64,000 bases of DNA, taken from Cyclotella cryptica (Eukaryota > Bacillariophyta > Thalassiosirophyceae > Thalassiosirales > Thalassiosiraceae). Positions 25,749 through 36,672 of this stretch are shown one piece after another. The DNA is taken from contig JABMIG010000127.1 of the NCBI GenBank assembly GCA_013187285.1, positions 1 through 64,000 on the forward strand, read 5' to 3'. The notes under the pieces were generated by a model. The model was not told the DNA's origin and made no database searches. It saw only the letters and a program-made list of their open reading frames with translations. Position 1 is the first letter of the stretch; each line of letters opens with the position of its first letter. The translations under genes were made by a program, and so were the position numbers.

Positions 25749-27377
25749 CTAACCCCCCAAAAGGCTCTGTAAAGTCAACCTTAAATGATCACCCAATCTA
25801 GCCCCCTTCTTTTGACCCCGAGCAAATTTCTTCACCAATTCACAAAGCTCCTTCATCTCATCCCTTCCAATCATTGTATCCAAAGCTAACAACACATCAA
25901 AGTCACACAATTCTTGCAATACCCTTCCACTTTCACTACCCTCCAAGGCAGACAGTATTCTTTTTCGTGTCTTTGCCAAAAGCGCTCCGGAATTCCTCTT
26001 CACATTTCCACCTGGACTAGCATTTTCTCCACCTGAATATAATCCAACATGACTCAACATCGCTGTGTTAATGAGCAGTAACACAGAGTCTAATTGTTTT
26101 GTTTCGTCCCCTGCAACCACAACGGGGTCTCTCAGTGTGACATATCGTGTACTTTTCAGTGTTTCGTCTACAATCGGCGCGGTCAAAACACCCTCTGCCA
26201 CCATCTGAACGCAGACATCACTCAGCTGAAACGCCTCTGTGGCACCCACTCGCCCATCCAGTGCCAATGTTACAAACTTTTTGCCTTCATCTCTCCCCAG
26301 AAGCTTCATCGTTTCGATTTGCAATTTCGATCCTACAATGGCATCGCGTCCATGTACGGGTAACGCGTCTCCATCCTCGTGGCGGTTCTCGTCTGCGTAG
26401 GAGAAAATCCAGCCTATAGGTCGTAGACCTAGATAACTGGCGACTCGGATTGCTCTTTCTGGATTGGTTTCTTTTCCTCGAGCTTCAGAAGAAACGCCAG
26501 GATAGCTTGCCAATAAACAGTCCTCATCGTAGTGCCTCCCGTTAACCAAGGGCGTTTGCAACGGTGGCTCCCATATAGCATGAACTTTCGCCACATCACA
26601 CATTTTCTGATCTTCTCGCGTAGAAGACAACGATGTTCGTGCAATCTTGCGACTCTGGTCCACTCGTTCTTTGTTAATAGTTCCAAATAGCAATCCGATT
26701 CGATTCTCTATCTGTGGTTCACTCTTTTGCTTGCTCTTCTTCTTCGCGCCGCTTACAGAAGCCGAGTTGCTGACAACACAATGATTTTGAAACCTCGCAG
26801 CTCCCACTCGACAAACATACACTCGACCCAATGGGCCGTCACTCTGCGGTTCTACAGTGTGCATGGCCTCACGTACGCGCGACACATCTCCATAGGATCT
26901 ACCGCGAGACGCGCCGGCAAGGGCGCGTGATCGTCGAGAGAGAGCAGAAAACGAGGTGGATTTCGCCAAATCTGGAAATGGATCATATCTGTAGCCGTCT
27001 TCGCTGTCGGGTTTTTGTGTTGAAGGTGCACTAGTATTGGGCGGCCCTGGCGCTTTCGTTGAAACGAGAGTTAGCATGGAGCCATGTTCTAGGCCAAGTT
27101 CAGCAGCAGTTTTGTCGATGTCAGAACCTGAGAGTTTCAGATCTCTTGTAGATCTTCCTGGAGTTCCCACTCGAACTTCGAAGTCTTTGTTTTGACTGTC
27201 TACATTGACTCCTGCCGAAGATAGTAAAGATGTCAACGTCGTTGAGCTGGCGTCATCTTGCAACGGGACGCGGATAACCGAGCCGTCAAGGATTCTGACT
27301 CGGATTATTGTGGGGCTGTTGTTTGCAGACGCAATAAAGGCGAGTAAAGATAACAAAGTGAACCAAAAATTCCTCAT
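25749..27377 (-). CDS. NPL4-like protein with N-terminal signal peptide
   Basis: A single exon of 542 residues with a clear ATG. Residues 1-18 (MRNFWFTLLSLLAFIASA) are a textbook signal peptide. Residues 23-106 fit the ubiquitin-like domain at the N-terminus of NPL4. From about 170 to the end the protein fits the NPL4 domain (MHTVEP, ARFQNH, RIGLLFG at 226-232, VHAIWEPPLQ at 265-274, LRPIGWIFSY). The CxxC zinc-finger pair typical of animal and fungal NPL4 was not found. NPL4 with UFD1 is the cofactor of the CDC48/p97 segregase. Ordinary NPL4 is cytosolic, so a signal peptide is notable. In algae with red secondary plastids a duplicated ERAD-like machine (SELMA) works in the periplastidal compartment and its nucleus-encoded parts carry signal peptides. 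That assignment is inference. A cryptic internal start giving a cytosolic form is the alternative. Confidence 0.85.
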   Translation of the reverse strand: MRNFWFTLLSLLAFIASANNSPTIIRVRILDGSVIRVPLQDDASSTTLTSLLSSAGVNVDSQNKDFEVRVGTPGRSTRDLKLSGSDIDKTAAELGLEHGSMLTLVSTKAPGPPNTSAPSTQKPDSEDGYRYDPFPDLAKSTSFSALSRRSRALAGASRGRSYGDVSRVREAMHTVEPQSDGPLGRVYVCRVGAARFQNHCVVSNSASVSGAKKKSKQKSEPQIENRIGLLFGTINKERVDQSRKIARTSLSSTREDQKMCDVAKVHAIWEPPLQTPLVNGRHYDEDCLLASYPGVSSEARGKETNPERAIRVASYLGLRPIGWIFSYADENRHEDGDALPVHGRDAIVGSKLQIETMKLLGRDEGKKFVTLALDGRVGATEAFQLSDVCVQMVAEGVLTAPIVDETLKSTRYVTLRDPVVVAGDETKQLDSVLLLINTAMLSHVGLYSGGENASPGGNVKRNSGALLAKTRKRILSALEGSESGRVLQELCDFDVLLALDTMIGRDEMKELCELVKKFARGQKKGARLGDHLRLTLQSLLGG

Positions 27378-27719
27378 GCTTGACCGCTTATTCTGGCGAT
27401 GGGAGTCCTATCATGATCTCGATGTGCGATATATGATCGAAGATGATGATGTCGAGGCTTGTCGAGGGTTTGGATGGGCACAGCCTTATCTGCAATAGTC
27501 TGCAATGGACTGGAATTTTTGGAAACAGAGGAAATTAATTGTAATTGTGTGACTTCTACCTTCTCCGGAGCTTCAACGATTTTGGGGGCCGTTTTAAGGG
27601 TGCCATCAAATTGTGTAGGTAAAAGTGTCACGTTAGTAGAATGGCGGGCCCTCTTTTACACCGAACAGTCCGGTCAAAGCCGGTCAGGTCCTGGAAATAC
27701 ATGTTGTATGCAACAAATC
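27378..27719. promoter_or_regulatory. Upstream region of the NPL4-like gene
   Basis: 342 bp from the ATG to the left target duplication of the LINE. Together with 37800-37910 it would have been one divergent promoter before the insertion. An 84-codon frame ending in an ATGA overlap with the NPL4 start contains no ATG, so it is not an upstream ORF. No promoter motif was assigned. Confidence 0.5.
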
Positions 27720-27739
27720 TACCATGCACACGCCATGGA
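27720..27739. repeat. Left target-site duplication of the LINE (20 bp)
   Basis: TACCATGCACACGCCATGGA, identical to 37780-37799. It lies at the 3' end of the element, which is on the minus strand. Confidence 0.95.
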
Positions 27740-27939
27740 ATATCGAATATCTCTTAGTAAATCGTGCATTAATCTATCTAAAATGGGTAGGCACGGACAA
27801 CAGTCTTTCTTTTCCGATCAAAGCAGAGCAGCAGCTTATTTAGCCACACAGAAGATTCAGTAGCAACCTTCTTCATACCGTTGTGGGGTGTAATCAGCCC
27901 TGTGGCAGGCTAACTCCCATCCTGGCCGCGTGGACCAGG

Positions 27940-30261
27940 TCAGGGAACGTCGTACTGAAGTTCTGGTGGACTGAGGTCGCTGGTATTCTGGGTGAGTCGG
28001 TTAGAATGGGCGAATCTAGCGGCTGAAATCGAGCTGGACATATTGGCGACCCAATACTGGCGGTCCGCAGTGGAGCCACTTCCCAACTTCTTAAAATCCA
28101 TTTCCAGGAGCGACCGGTGTTGCGGGCATATATCCTCAGGGTTTGTTGAGAGGAGTCGTAGGACTTCGTCCATTACCTCATCGTGTTCCACCAGGGTCTT
28201 GCCCTCGACGAGGCGAAGATGAATTTTTGTATTCCTGTAGACCCATTGCGAATGTGTGATGGCAAGCACTTGATTAACGAATTTACTGGCCCAGTTGGAT
28301 ATGTGTTGTCTCGAACCTCGCTCCTGTAACTGTTGCCGTTGGACTGAAACTAGTTCACTCCCTATTCTGCCCTCCACAAAATTGTCCCAACCAAGGATAT
28401 CGTGCTCATGGGCCCAGGGTTGAAGGTGAGGAAAGGGCTTGGCAATCTCAACCATAGACCCTTCACCGGAGCTACCTAGGTACTTGCCTAGGCACAATAT
28501 CATATCATCGTCAGCATGATTCTCCTGCATCCAGGAGAGCAAGTTCTGAACTGATTTCGCCCAGGCAAGTTGGCGTCCAGGATCTGGGCAGCGAGTGATG
28601 TGGGTGGTGGATTCGTCCTCTTTTCCACAGCAGGGGCACTTATTTGCAACGGCATCATCCATCATGGCTAAGCGTCGGTTGACTGCACAGCAGCCTGATA
28701 TTTGTTTTGTGGTCCAAGTCCGGAACATTTGCGGGTACACGGCCATAGCGCGATCCACTCCCTCCCAGTAAATTTTTGAGAAGTTATAATGGCTAACAAT
28801 GTGTTTCTTTTGGAACAGTTCCCTTGCTGTCTGGCTCCCCCAGTGATGGTACAGAGAATTCCTGATGGATGCTGTAACCTTCTTGCCGCCTACCTGGATG
28901 GTGATAGGTTCCAGTGGATATGACGGTGGGCCCCCTGCAGACAAGTGTATACATCTTTGCAACTCGACTTTAGCTAAATGGTCTGCCATGACATTTAGTT
29001 GCTGTGGTAAGTCAAGCGACGCGAAGGAGGCAGTATCGTCTAAATGGCCATAAACGTGCCGATAGCTGACAGGGTGTTTTAAGGCAGATAAGTTACGCTT
29101 AAGCAAATAAAGGACGTCCTGTTGGACCTGTCGCTCTGGTAGAGGCCGTAGAAATGCGTTCCCGTGACAGACGACTCCCAGGTTATCACAATAGATAGGA
29201 GTTTTGTGATTGGATGGCGGTGGTGCGGCTACCTGGGATAAGGCCCGAAGCAGTAGTGTTGCAAGCACTCCCCCGATAATCTCGCCCCTGTAATTGGAGG
29301 CCGTCTTCGCATCTAAGTGTTCACAAAAGGTAACTTGAGCTTGTTGGGCGCTATAAGTGCAGATGGCGACAACAGCTGCCGAGCATCTTGTTTCATCCTG
29401 ATGTGGCATAAATGAGCCGTCATGGCAGAGAATGAGAGAGCCCCTGGAATAGGCCTCACCGAGCCAACTGTCATCGCCACCGGTCAGCTGAAGATTTTTC
29501 CACACGGAAGCATTATCCCATGACGACAGGACCTCCGTAATAGTTCGTGGCAACTCCTCTGCCTTGGACAGAAGAGGCGCTTGCGAGTGAAGGCTAACAC
29601 TGGAGTCCCCGGTATACTTCACGGAGGCGACACATGAGTCAATGTCGGCTGGTGGAGGTATGTGAGAGGGCATATAAGTGCCGCCGCCACGGGTGTGGTA
29701 CCGGTTTGACGTTGGTAGGAAGGTCACTGGGGCGTCCCCTTGTGTGTGTTTGATTAGGAGAGCACCATCTGGTGTCGCGCTCCAGTAAACTGCATCGTAG
29801 GGACGTCGAAGAAATTTTCCAAGCCTAGGCGACATCCTGTAAGTGGGAGAGGTCATGAGGGCTATGGTATCTCTCCACAGAGCAAGGTCCTCCAATGTTG
29901 GAACTTCCCGTGGGAATTTCATCTGGGAATCAGGCTGTTCTACCAGACTGAGTTTTCGTGGATCGACAGTTATGCCATCACTGTACACCAACTGGGAAGT
30001 AAAGTAGACTCGGAAGAAGCGACGGCATCTGTTGATGCTCTCCCACTGGTGGTGGGGAATGAGCTGCGTTGCTGCTTCCATAAATACCTTGTTTCTTTCC
30101 CGAACAGGTGGAACTTCAACCCCAGCTAGAGATAGTCTAACCTTGTAATGGTCCAGATACTCCCATAGAATTTTAAACCACGTGTGGGACGCTAACACGT
30201 TGAATCTGCGGTAGCTGCGCAACAAGAAGTTACCTGATAAGCCCGTTTCAATCTGTACCAT
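27940..30261 (-). CDS. LINE RT C-terminus, RNase H and zinc finger
   Basis: 773 residues starting after the second break in the RT region; the stretch 30474-30280 in another frame carries the GLGLPN phrase of the RT thumb. Residues 1-270 are the RT connection region. An RNase H follows: CHDGSF (Asp), SNYRGEIIGGVLA (Glu), TPIYCDNLG (Asp) and NVMADHLAK (Asp). A CPCCGKEDESTTHITRC finger comes next, as in many LINE ORF2 proteins. The last 150 residues are unassigned. RNase H would remove the RNA strand during second-strand synthesis. Confidence 0.88.
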   Translation of the reverse strand: MVQIETGLSGNFLLRSYRRFNVLASHTWFKILWEYLDHYKVRLSLAGVEVPPVRERNKVFMEAATQLIPHHQWESINRCRRFFRVYFTSQLVYSDGITVDPRKLSLVEQPDSQMKFPREVPTLEDLALWRDTIALMTSPTYRMSPRLGKFLRRPYDAVYWSATPDGALLIKHTQGDAPVTFLPTSNRYHTRGGGTYMPSHIPPPADIDSCVASVKYTGDSSVSLHSQAPLLSKAEELPRTITEVLSSWDNASVWKNLQLTGGDDSWLGEAYSRGSLILCHDGSFMPHQDETRCSAAVVAICTYSAQQAQVTFCEHLDAKTASNYRGEIIGGVLATLLLRALSQVAAPPPSNHKTPIYCDNLGVVCHGNAFLRPLPERQVQQDVLYLLKRNLSALKHPVSYRHVYGHLDDTASFASLDLPQQLNVMADHLAKVELQRCIHLSAGGPPSYPLEPITIQVGGKKVTASIRNSLYHHWGSQTARELFQKKHIVSHYNFSKIYWEGVDRAMAVYPQMFRTWTTKQISGCCAVNRRLAMMDDAVANKCPCCGKEDESTTHITRCPDPGRQLAWAKSVQNLLSWMQENHADDDMILCLGKYLGSSGEGSMVEIAKPFPHLQPWAHEHDILGWDNFVEGRIGSELVSVQRQQLQERGSRQHISNWASKFVNQVLAITHSQWVYRNTKIHLRLVEGKTLVEHDEVMDEVLRLLSTNPEDICPQHRSLLEMDFKKLGSGSTADRQYWVANMSSSISAARFAHSNRLTQNTSDLSPPELQYDVP

Positions 30262-30705
30262 TTCAAAACGCCCGTAGTGCTATGCCATACGCCGAAAGTG
30301 ACAGGCCCAATGGCGCTGTAGGTACTGTAATGATGCTGATAGTTTCTCTAGCAAAATATTCGGCAAGCCAAGTCCCTGAAAGCTAGAGGGTAGGGTACGC
30401 CACTCGCAGTTATGTTGCGTTAACACCGAGGGCCGGTAGGAAGGAGAAGTACCAGTTAGAAAAGGCTGTATCAAGTGTTTCCCAAGGAGACATCATCGGA
30501 CCAGACCGTAAGTTACTGAGGGCCATGCTTGTGTTCTGAAGCTCTGCCAGACCTCCGCTGGGGAGAGAGTACTTGCCATTACCCGCCTTGCCCATTTGTT
30601 GCCCTTGTCCATCATATGGATCAAGTGTTTACCGTCGACGCCTGACGGGCTGGTCCATACACCCAGTACTTCAGAAGCAATAGTTGGGTCAATGAAGACG
30701 AATCT

Positions 30706-33700
30706 CTACGTCATCTGATGCAGGTTGTGGGATTCGTAGTCGGAGGTGACTGAGCTCTCTCGCAGGTTTCGTGTTGCCTTACCACGAACAAACTTAAATG
30801 ACATTAGGTACCAATAACACTTAGCCGGCTTGAGACTGCCCCCAGTGGCCTGGAGCAGTTCGGCCCAGTAGTATGTGGCTGCTTGTATCCGCTCAAAGAA
30901 CTTTGTGTCATCTTCCTCGGCACTGCAAACAGTATGCAAAAGGTCGGTGTCGTCGACATATAATAATGCTGCCAGCGCGAAGCAGACCCCGGACCAAGCT
31001 GCGAGGAAACTAGCTCCGTATCCTTTCCCTTTATAGGCTGTCACTATGAGCGTGCTGATTGCTGACCATGCGGCCGGGGAAGCACCACTACCTTGTGCCA
31101 GTCCCATAAATGGATTAGACTGCACTCACCATAGCTTCCTTGGCGAGGCCAAACCCTGTTTTGAGGTAGAACTGCATCGCCTGAATACATAAGAGGTAGC
31201 ATTGTACCATATGTAAGGGGACTCTCATAGCCTGGAGTGCGATGCTCCCAGCTGCATGATTAACGGAGTCGTAGCAGTTTGCTGCGTCGTTGCTCGAGAC
31301 AGCACAGGAGGTGTGTAATACGTTGGATTGGTCAAAAAAGAGTTGCTTCAACATCACCGAGTCGATGGTAGTCTTCCCTGAGGAGGCGCCCTGCTCTACA
31401 GGGAGGAGTTTTTGAGAACACATTCTGTACATCATCCTCCTAGCAAAAACTACTTTCAGCCACCAGTTAAAGTCCGCTTCCAATAAACAAATGGCTCGTA
31501 ACTTAGCGATGTGGGTGTTTCCAGCAACTTTCTCCAGCAGAACTGTCACTCCCTTTTTCCATAGAGGGAGAGGCTGTCCCCTCCCAGATGCCAGGTTGAT
31601 ACTTCGGACGTGAAGCGACACGAGCATCGGATCGGAGCACGCTGCTTTGTAGTGTCCAAAGTGTCTCCCACTTTTTGACGAGGACGTTGACTCACGGGCA
31701 GAGAGCCAAAAGGAATGGAAATCAGATTCAGTAACCCCAGCACTGTGGTCTGGAACATCGTTCATTTCTAACCTCAGTTGAGCAGCGGCGCGAAGGAGGT
31801 CAACTGTCACTTTATCCCATGAGGAGGGGAATGGGTAGACTGAATCAAGGATCCGTTGGGCTACTGCGGTCTCGGCCAATGGACCGATCTCCTTCGCTAA
31901 TTCTCCACTGCTGATGGGAGCTCTAGACCCGAGGGCGAATCGGTTTCCCAGGTGCTGTTGGCAGGCCAGCTCAACCGATTCTTTAGAGTCATGCGTGACA
32001 TCAATCCCATCAACGTGAGTTTGCACCCTAATAACGGACCGACCCCGTGGGCCGCGGACAATCTTGTTGATAGCTCGCTGTTTCTTCCTTCTTGCCTCGG
32101 CCTTTATGATACGGAGTATTTCTTTTTCCGCCTCATCATCATTCCTCGAGCGGGCGAGGGACAGCCGCCACCGTAGATGCTGTCTCCGGAGTTCTGGTGC
32201 CTGAGTTCGTAGCTTAAATAATTCTTCCATGCAGGCTTGTAACCGTGCTTCAACATCAGTACGGGGAAGGAGTAAGGGAGTTTCGATACCTACTCGTTTA
32301 GCCGCTCTGCACATGTTTCTAGAGTCTGGAACACGACCATCCTGCCACTTCAGTATCCATTTCAACACAGACCTCCGTTTTAACCATTGGCCCACGGTTG
32401 GGCTGTATTCGATGGAACAGCTCCTAAACTTGTTGCAGTTTCTCTCCGCCGACACCATGAGTTCGCCCCATTCTTTATCCCAGGTCATGTGTAGATGTTG
32501 TCTTTTGTCAAGGGATGTACCATCCAGCTGTTCGATGCGATCAAGTTTCTCTGCCATCTTGTGGCGTTGGGACAGTTGAGAGAGCTTGCCGCAGTATTGG
32601 AGACGGATACGAGTTACCTTGCAGTTGAGCGTGCGAGCCGTTGGGGAGGCAATTGCTGGAAATTCGCCCCCAAACAAGGAGGCGGCACTCAGCTCTATCA
32701 CAAAGACCCTGTGGTCGCCTATCCCGTACCAGTGGGGATAGCAAATCGCATTGTTGGTTACTAGGCCAGGAGTACCAAAGATTGTACTAATTGGAGAGGT
32801 GCCCCTGAAGTGTGAATTAGGCACCCGTTCGCCGAGGATGGGTTCAAACAAACATGACATTTGGCAGAGTTCCCGCAGAGACGCTGATAGTCTGCCATCA
32901 TACACGTTCTGGTTGGCATCCAGTGCTAACACTATTTCGTCTCCGTTCTTCTGCCAGGATCTGATCTCGTTGATGAGATCTTCAATAAGTATCGTCGAGG
33001 GGTAGCGGAAGTCCCCTCTCGCCTCAAAAAATCGCTTATGTTGCTCCCACACTGTGCGACCTCGGGAGGTTCGGCCTGGCTTGCAAGGCAAGTAGGCACT
33101 GACAATGCGAGTTGTAGTTCGGCCGCCACCCAGTCTCAGCCAAGACCATCTTCCGAGCCCAGTGTGATCTGAACCCATACTTGTGACAACGTCTGTCAGT
33201 CTTCCAGTGGCAGCGAGTGCCGTCCCTCCCATCTGCTCTCTTTGGATCCTTTCATTAACATTATGCGACGCCAGTCCTTTCAGTGCGTGCCCATTGGAGA
33301 GGAGGTCAAGGAATTTTGAGCTTTGGTCCATAAAGCTCCAATCGCACTGTATTTCGCAGCCAGCTACAATATCAATACACAAATGTTTGATGAGGTACTT
33401 GAGCCGCTCCATTTTCCAAGGTTGCGTGCATACCCCAAGACTGTTAAAGTTTTCAAACATCAATCGGACCCAACCATTTCTCTTCTTTTCAGTTAAGAAA
33501 CCAGCACCACCATCCTGTAATAATTCGACCGTCCTTTGCATCTCCCTGGATTCAACCTCCCTTGCCTGGTGAATTCGTGGTGTCGCACAGTGAGCAGGCT
33601 CATATACGCCATGGTCGGGACCCTGCTGTGTGTTGGTGTTTAGCATTGCTTTCTCAATGTCGGTGTGATTGACCTCGCAGGATTCGCGAAATGTGTCATA

Positions 33701-33766
33701 CCCGCCCAGCAATTTTGATATTTTAATTTCAGCGCAGCGTTGGCGCAGTAGCCAACCACTTATCAC
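30706..33766 (-). CDS. LINE endonuclease and reverse transcriptase (frameshifted)
   Basis: The first frame (33766-31115) holds an APE-type endonuclease: MFENFNSLG, GCEIQ, GGTALAATG, VLALDANQN, SPISTIFGTPG and GDHRVFVIEL carry the expected Asn, Glu, Asp/Asn and Asp/His positions. A basic helical linker (about residues 500-640) follows. The RT begins near KSGRHFGHYKAA, with motif A SNDAANCYDSVNH. The next frame (31125-30706) continues with motif B GLAQGSGASPAAW and motif C ALLYVDDTDLL. The two frames overlap by 11 bp, so one frameshift separates the RT halves. The first frame has no ATG for about 40 codons. The product would nick DNA and copy the element RNA onto the target. Confidence 0.88.
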
Positions 33767-34001
33767 GTCGACTTTGGTTCTTTGACTTCCTGCCGCTGCC
33801 TATGTGTCTTGTTTTCCCTTCTACCCCTGTGTTGCATAGGTTTACGTTGATACTTGCAACATGCACTCGGTCGAGCGCCGTACCAACGGTAGGGTTCATA
33901 GCTCGGCATCCGGTTCCCACCCTATCAGAGAAACCGTGCTCGTGGACACTGTGAACGCAGTCCCATCTCTCAGTGTCCAAAGAGATGGGAGGCGGTGGGG
34001 A

Positions 34002-34592
34002 TTATGACCCCTGCGGAACCACACCGCTCCCCGGATCATGGGGACGGGTGGCTCCGCTTCCACTGAGGGGGGGGGCACCCTGCTGGGGAGAGATCCCAGC
34101 TAGCATTTCCGTTAGTCTTTGCATCTGCGCCTTCAGTTCATTAATCTCAGCAGCTTGGGCAGCATTGGCTTCCTTTGACTCAGCAAGTTGCTTTGCATAC
34201 TCACGCGTGCGTAGGACTCGGTTTTGGGTCGCTTCGGAGTGAACTGTGGATGCGCCCGTCGTCTCAGCATCGCCTGTGAGCCGGGAGACTCCGCTGACCT
34301 TGCTACCTACATCACATGCACGCTCGCCAGGTTTATAACCCAAGTTCTGGAGGAGATTCTTCCGGACTGTATCTGACATATCGACAAGGGTAGGCTGGGA
34401 ATTTGATGTGGCAAGTGCTTTCCGGAGGTATGGGTCGTATTTTGCGTTATCTTCGAGATAGGTGTCGCTCTTCAGTGCAAAGTGAGAAGTGGCGGTGAGA
34501 GTAACTGGGTCCCAGGAAGATTGGGAGGCGAGTTGGGCTTTTCGATGTAAAGCGACCTCATTAGGCGTGGCGAGTGCTCTCTGAGTATCCAC
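34002..34592 (-). CDS. LINE ORF C, coiled-coil protein
   Basis: Up to 196 residues, overlapping the end of ORF B by 32 bp in another frame. There is no ATG near the start, so it may be reached by ribosomal frameshifting, by reinitiation at an internal ATG, or may reflect an old frameshift. A heptad-rich helix (YAKQLAESKEANAAQAAEIN and onward to MQRLTEMLAG) suggests oligomerisation. The tail is Gly/Pro-rich. Confidence 0.6.
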   Translation of the reverse strand: MDTQRALATPNEVALHRKAQLASQSSWDPVTLTATSHFALKSDTYLEDNAKYDPYLRKALATSNSQPTLVDMSDTVRKNLLQNLGYKPGERACDVGSKVSGVSRLTGDAETTGASTVHSEATQNRVLRTREYAKQLAESKEANAAQAAEINELKAQMQRLTEMLAGISPQQGAPPLSGSGATRPHDPGSGVVPQGS

Positions 34593-36651
34593 ATTGGCGT
34601 AGCCAATGGAACATGAAGCAAGAGAGATTTGCTATGGTCTTCCTTGCGAACTCATACTTTTCACGATAAAGTTGTTCGTTAGGGTCATATGTGACGACGA
34701 CACTCGACATACCCGTCTCGGGACCCCTACCTATCATAACTGCAGTATGGAAAATTTGTGTGTCATTGAAACGTAAACGTTGCAGTTCCTTCCGGAGGGT
34801 TGTGCGGGCATACGGAGGCTTGGGTGTCTCATAGGTACCGGTACCGTTTCCTTCTGCATCGACGACTTCAACAGGCTCCATCTTTACCTTAACTTCGTAG
34901 TCGTATAGTTGAACTTCCCCGCATTCGATGACAGTCGTAGCCAAGTTGTAACCCATACTAATCCTGCCATGTTGGTGATGAGCCCGAACCTTTTCGATGC
35001 GTGGATTAGCTTCGGGTACTTCCATGATGCAAGCGGAAGGGCCAAACGAGGCATAGAGATCATTTGTCTCAACCATGGTCTGCAAAAGAGGTTCGAACCT
35101 TAGCCAAGCTGCATCGCTAGCCTCAAGAAAGTAGGCGAACCTACTTGCTCTGGGGAATGGATCGAAGGATAATTGTTCGCGTTCTTTTGGGTCGTTCGGA
35201 AGTCTCAGCTCGCGTATAGTCCGGATGGACACATTCATGTCTGGTAGTGGGCGATCGTACCATTCCAACGTACTGAGACGGCCATGTCTACAGAGTTTCT
35301 TTTCAGTCTCTTTCAATCTGTGGAGTAGTAGTTGCTTAACTCCTGCGGTACAGAGATTACTCTGTACGCTACACAGCATTTTCTTCGACTGGGACTCCCA
35401 GCATTGTAAGGGCTTAATGGAGACACGGAGGTTGGATTTGCGGAGGTCGATGTTCATCGAATCTAGAAGGAGACGTATGTCGGATAAGCCAGAGTACAAG
35501 TTAACGGTGACGTACATGGAAGTTGGTCCTTTGTCTTCCTTTTCGTTACCCTTCTTGGACTTACGCCGTTTGCCGTCCGAATCGTGGAAAGAGTTTCGGT
35601 TTTTGCGAGTCTCTAACCTGGCTGCGAGCTCTGCCTCTGTGACGGGTTTCTGTTTAAGGACATACCCAGTCGAGGATTGGAACCATCCCTGTGCACTGGC
35701 ATACGTAGTTGGCCAGTGGGGGCAATCCGAGGAGTCCAAATTTGGGAGTGGGGTGTTGTCTGGTTTCAGACCACGAGATACAAAAACTGCTGATGAATCG
35801 AGGAGTTTGATGTACGACAATAATCCCTTGAGTTCACCTAGCATTGTATCCAGGTGCTCCTTACCCGGCTGAAGCTGCATTTCAACGGATAGCAGTGTTT
35901 GGCCACTAGAAGGGTCCAACATCGTGGAAGGGTTGGAAAGGGTAGATAGGGAGCAGCTCGCAGCCGTAGAGTCAACTGTTGACGGGGTGGTGATTATATC
36001 CTTAAGATTCTTTTTGGGGGGACTTTTCTCATCTCCGGAACAGGCGGCTTCACCGTCAGAGTCATCCTCTCTCCAATTTGGCTCATGAGCCGAAAGCCTA
36101 ATCTCTATGGGCATTCCAGGTGCCTCTGGGAAGTTTTCTAGTGTCGAAGGGTTCGGAGAGGTGTCATCTCGCTTAGAGGCGTCATCGGGTTCGGGATTTG
36201 ACTCCAGAGACTTCTGGGAGCTAGCCGAAGCATCGGCTTTGTTTGATCCGGCACTGTTGTCATCAGGCCGGTCTCCTGGCTGGCTGCTCATTTCGATGTC
36301 GTCCTCGGTATTGACCTGCCCAAAGTGTGGTTTGGAGGGTCCGGTGCTGTTTGGAGAAGGCTCGGATTCAGAGGGAGGTTTCGTATTAGTGTCGAATTCA
36401 ACGGATAGTGGTGCAAAACGATTCGAGGTAGGGGTGGTATCGGGTTCAGTCCTCAGCAAAGAACGGTTTCTAATGAGGGTCTCTGAGCCCTGTTGACCCG
36501 GTGGGGCAGTGCTTTCATGTGCTGGGCGGAGGGATCTGGCAAGGTTGAAGGAATAAAGGACCGTCGAGCCTTTTGCTATGGAAATGAGTCGGTCATTCTC
36601 TTTGTTGCGTGAGATGCTGAAAGGGCCAAATTCCTCACGAGGTATTGCCAT
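34561..36651 (-). CDS. LINE ORF B, 696-residue protein of unknown function
   Basis: Starts at an ATG 21 bp after the stop of ORF A with MAIPREEFGPFSISR, echoing the end of ORF A. Residues about 40-240 are acidic and Ser/Pro-rich. From about 345 a basic KRRKSKKGNEKEDKG stretch leads into a folded-looking 330-residue region (MYVTVNLYSGLSDIRLLLDS, LEASDAAWLRFEPLL, FARKTIANLSCFMFHWLRQC). I know no family for it. Its place before the endonuclease/RT frame suggests an ORF1-type nucleic-acid-binding protein. Intact in this copy. Confidence 0.7.
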   Translation of the reverse strand: MAIPREEFGPFSISRNKENDRLISIAKGSTVLYSFNLARSLRPAHESTAPPGQQGSETLIRNRSLLRTEPDTTPTSNRFAPLSVEFDTNTKPPSESEPSPNSTGPSKPHFGQVNTEDDIEMSSQPGDRPDDNSAGSNKADASASSQKSLESNPEPDDASKRDDTSPNPSTLENFPEAPGMPIEIRLSAHEPNWREDDSDGEAACSGDEKSPPKKNLKDIITTPSTVDSTAASCSLSTLSNPSTMLDPSSGQTLLSVEMQLQPGKEHLDTMLGELKGLLSYIKLLDSSAVFVSRGLKPDNTPLPNLDSSDCPHWPTTYASAQGWFQSSTGYVLKQKPVTEAELAARLETRKNRNSFHDSDGKRRKSKKGNEKEDKGPTSMYVTVNLYSGLSDIRLLLDSMNIDLRKSNLRVSIKPLQCWESQSKKMLCSVQSNLCTAGVKQLLLHRLKETEKKLCRHGRLSTLEWYDRPLPDMNVSIRTIRELRLPNDPKEREQLSFDPFPRASRFAYFLEASDAAWLRFEPLLQTMVETNDLYASFGPSACIMEVPEANPRIEKVRAHHQHGRISMGYNLATTVIECGEVQLYDYEVKVKMEPVEVVDAEGNGTGTYETPKPPYARTTLRKELQRLRFNDTQIFHTAVMIGRGPETGMSSVVVTYDPNEQLYREKYEFARKTIANLSCFMFHWLRQCGYSESTRHA

Positions 36652-36672
36652 AGATCTTTTCGCGGCTTCAAT

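Noticed and set aside
27374-27631. 84-codon frame overlapping the NPL4 start by ATGA
   Set aside because: Contains no ATG, so it is not an upstream ORF; no domain.
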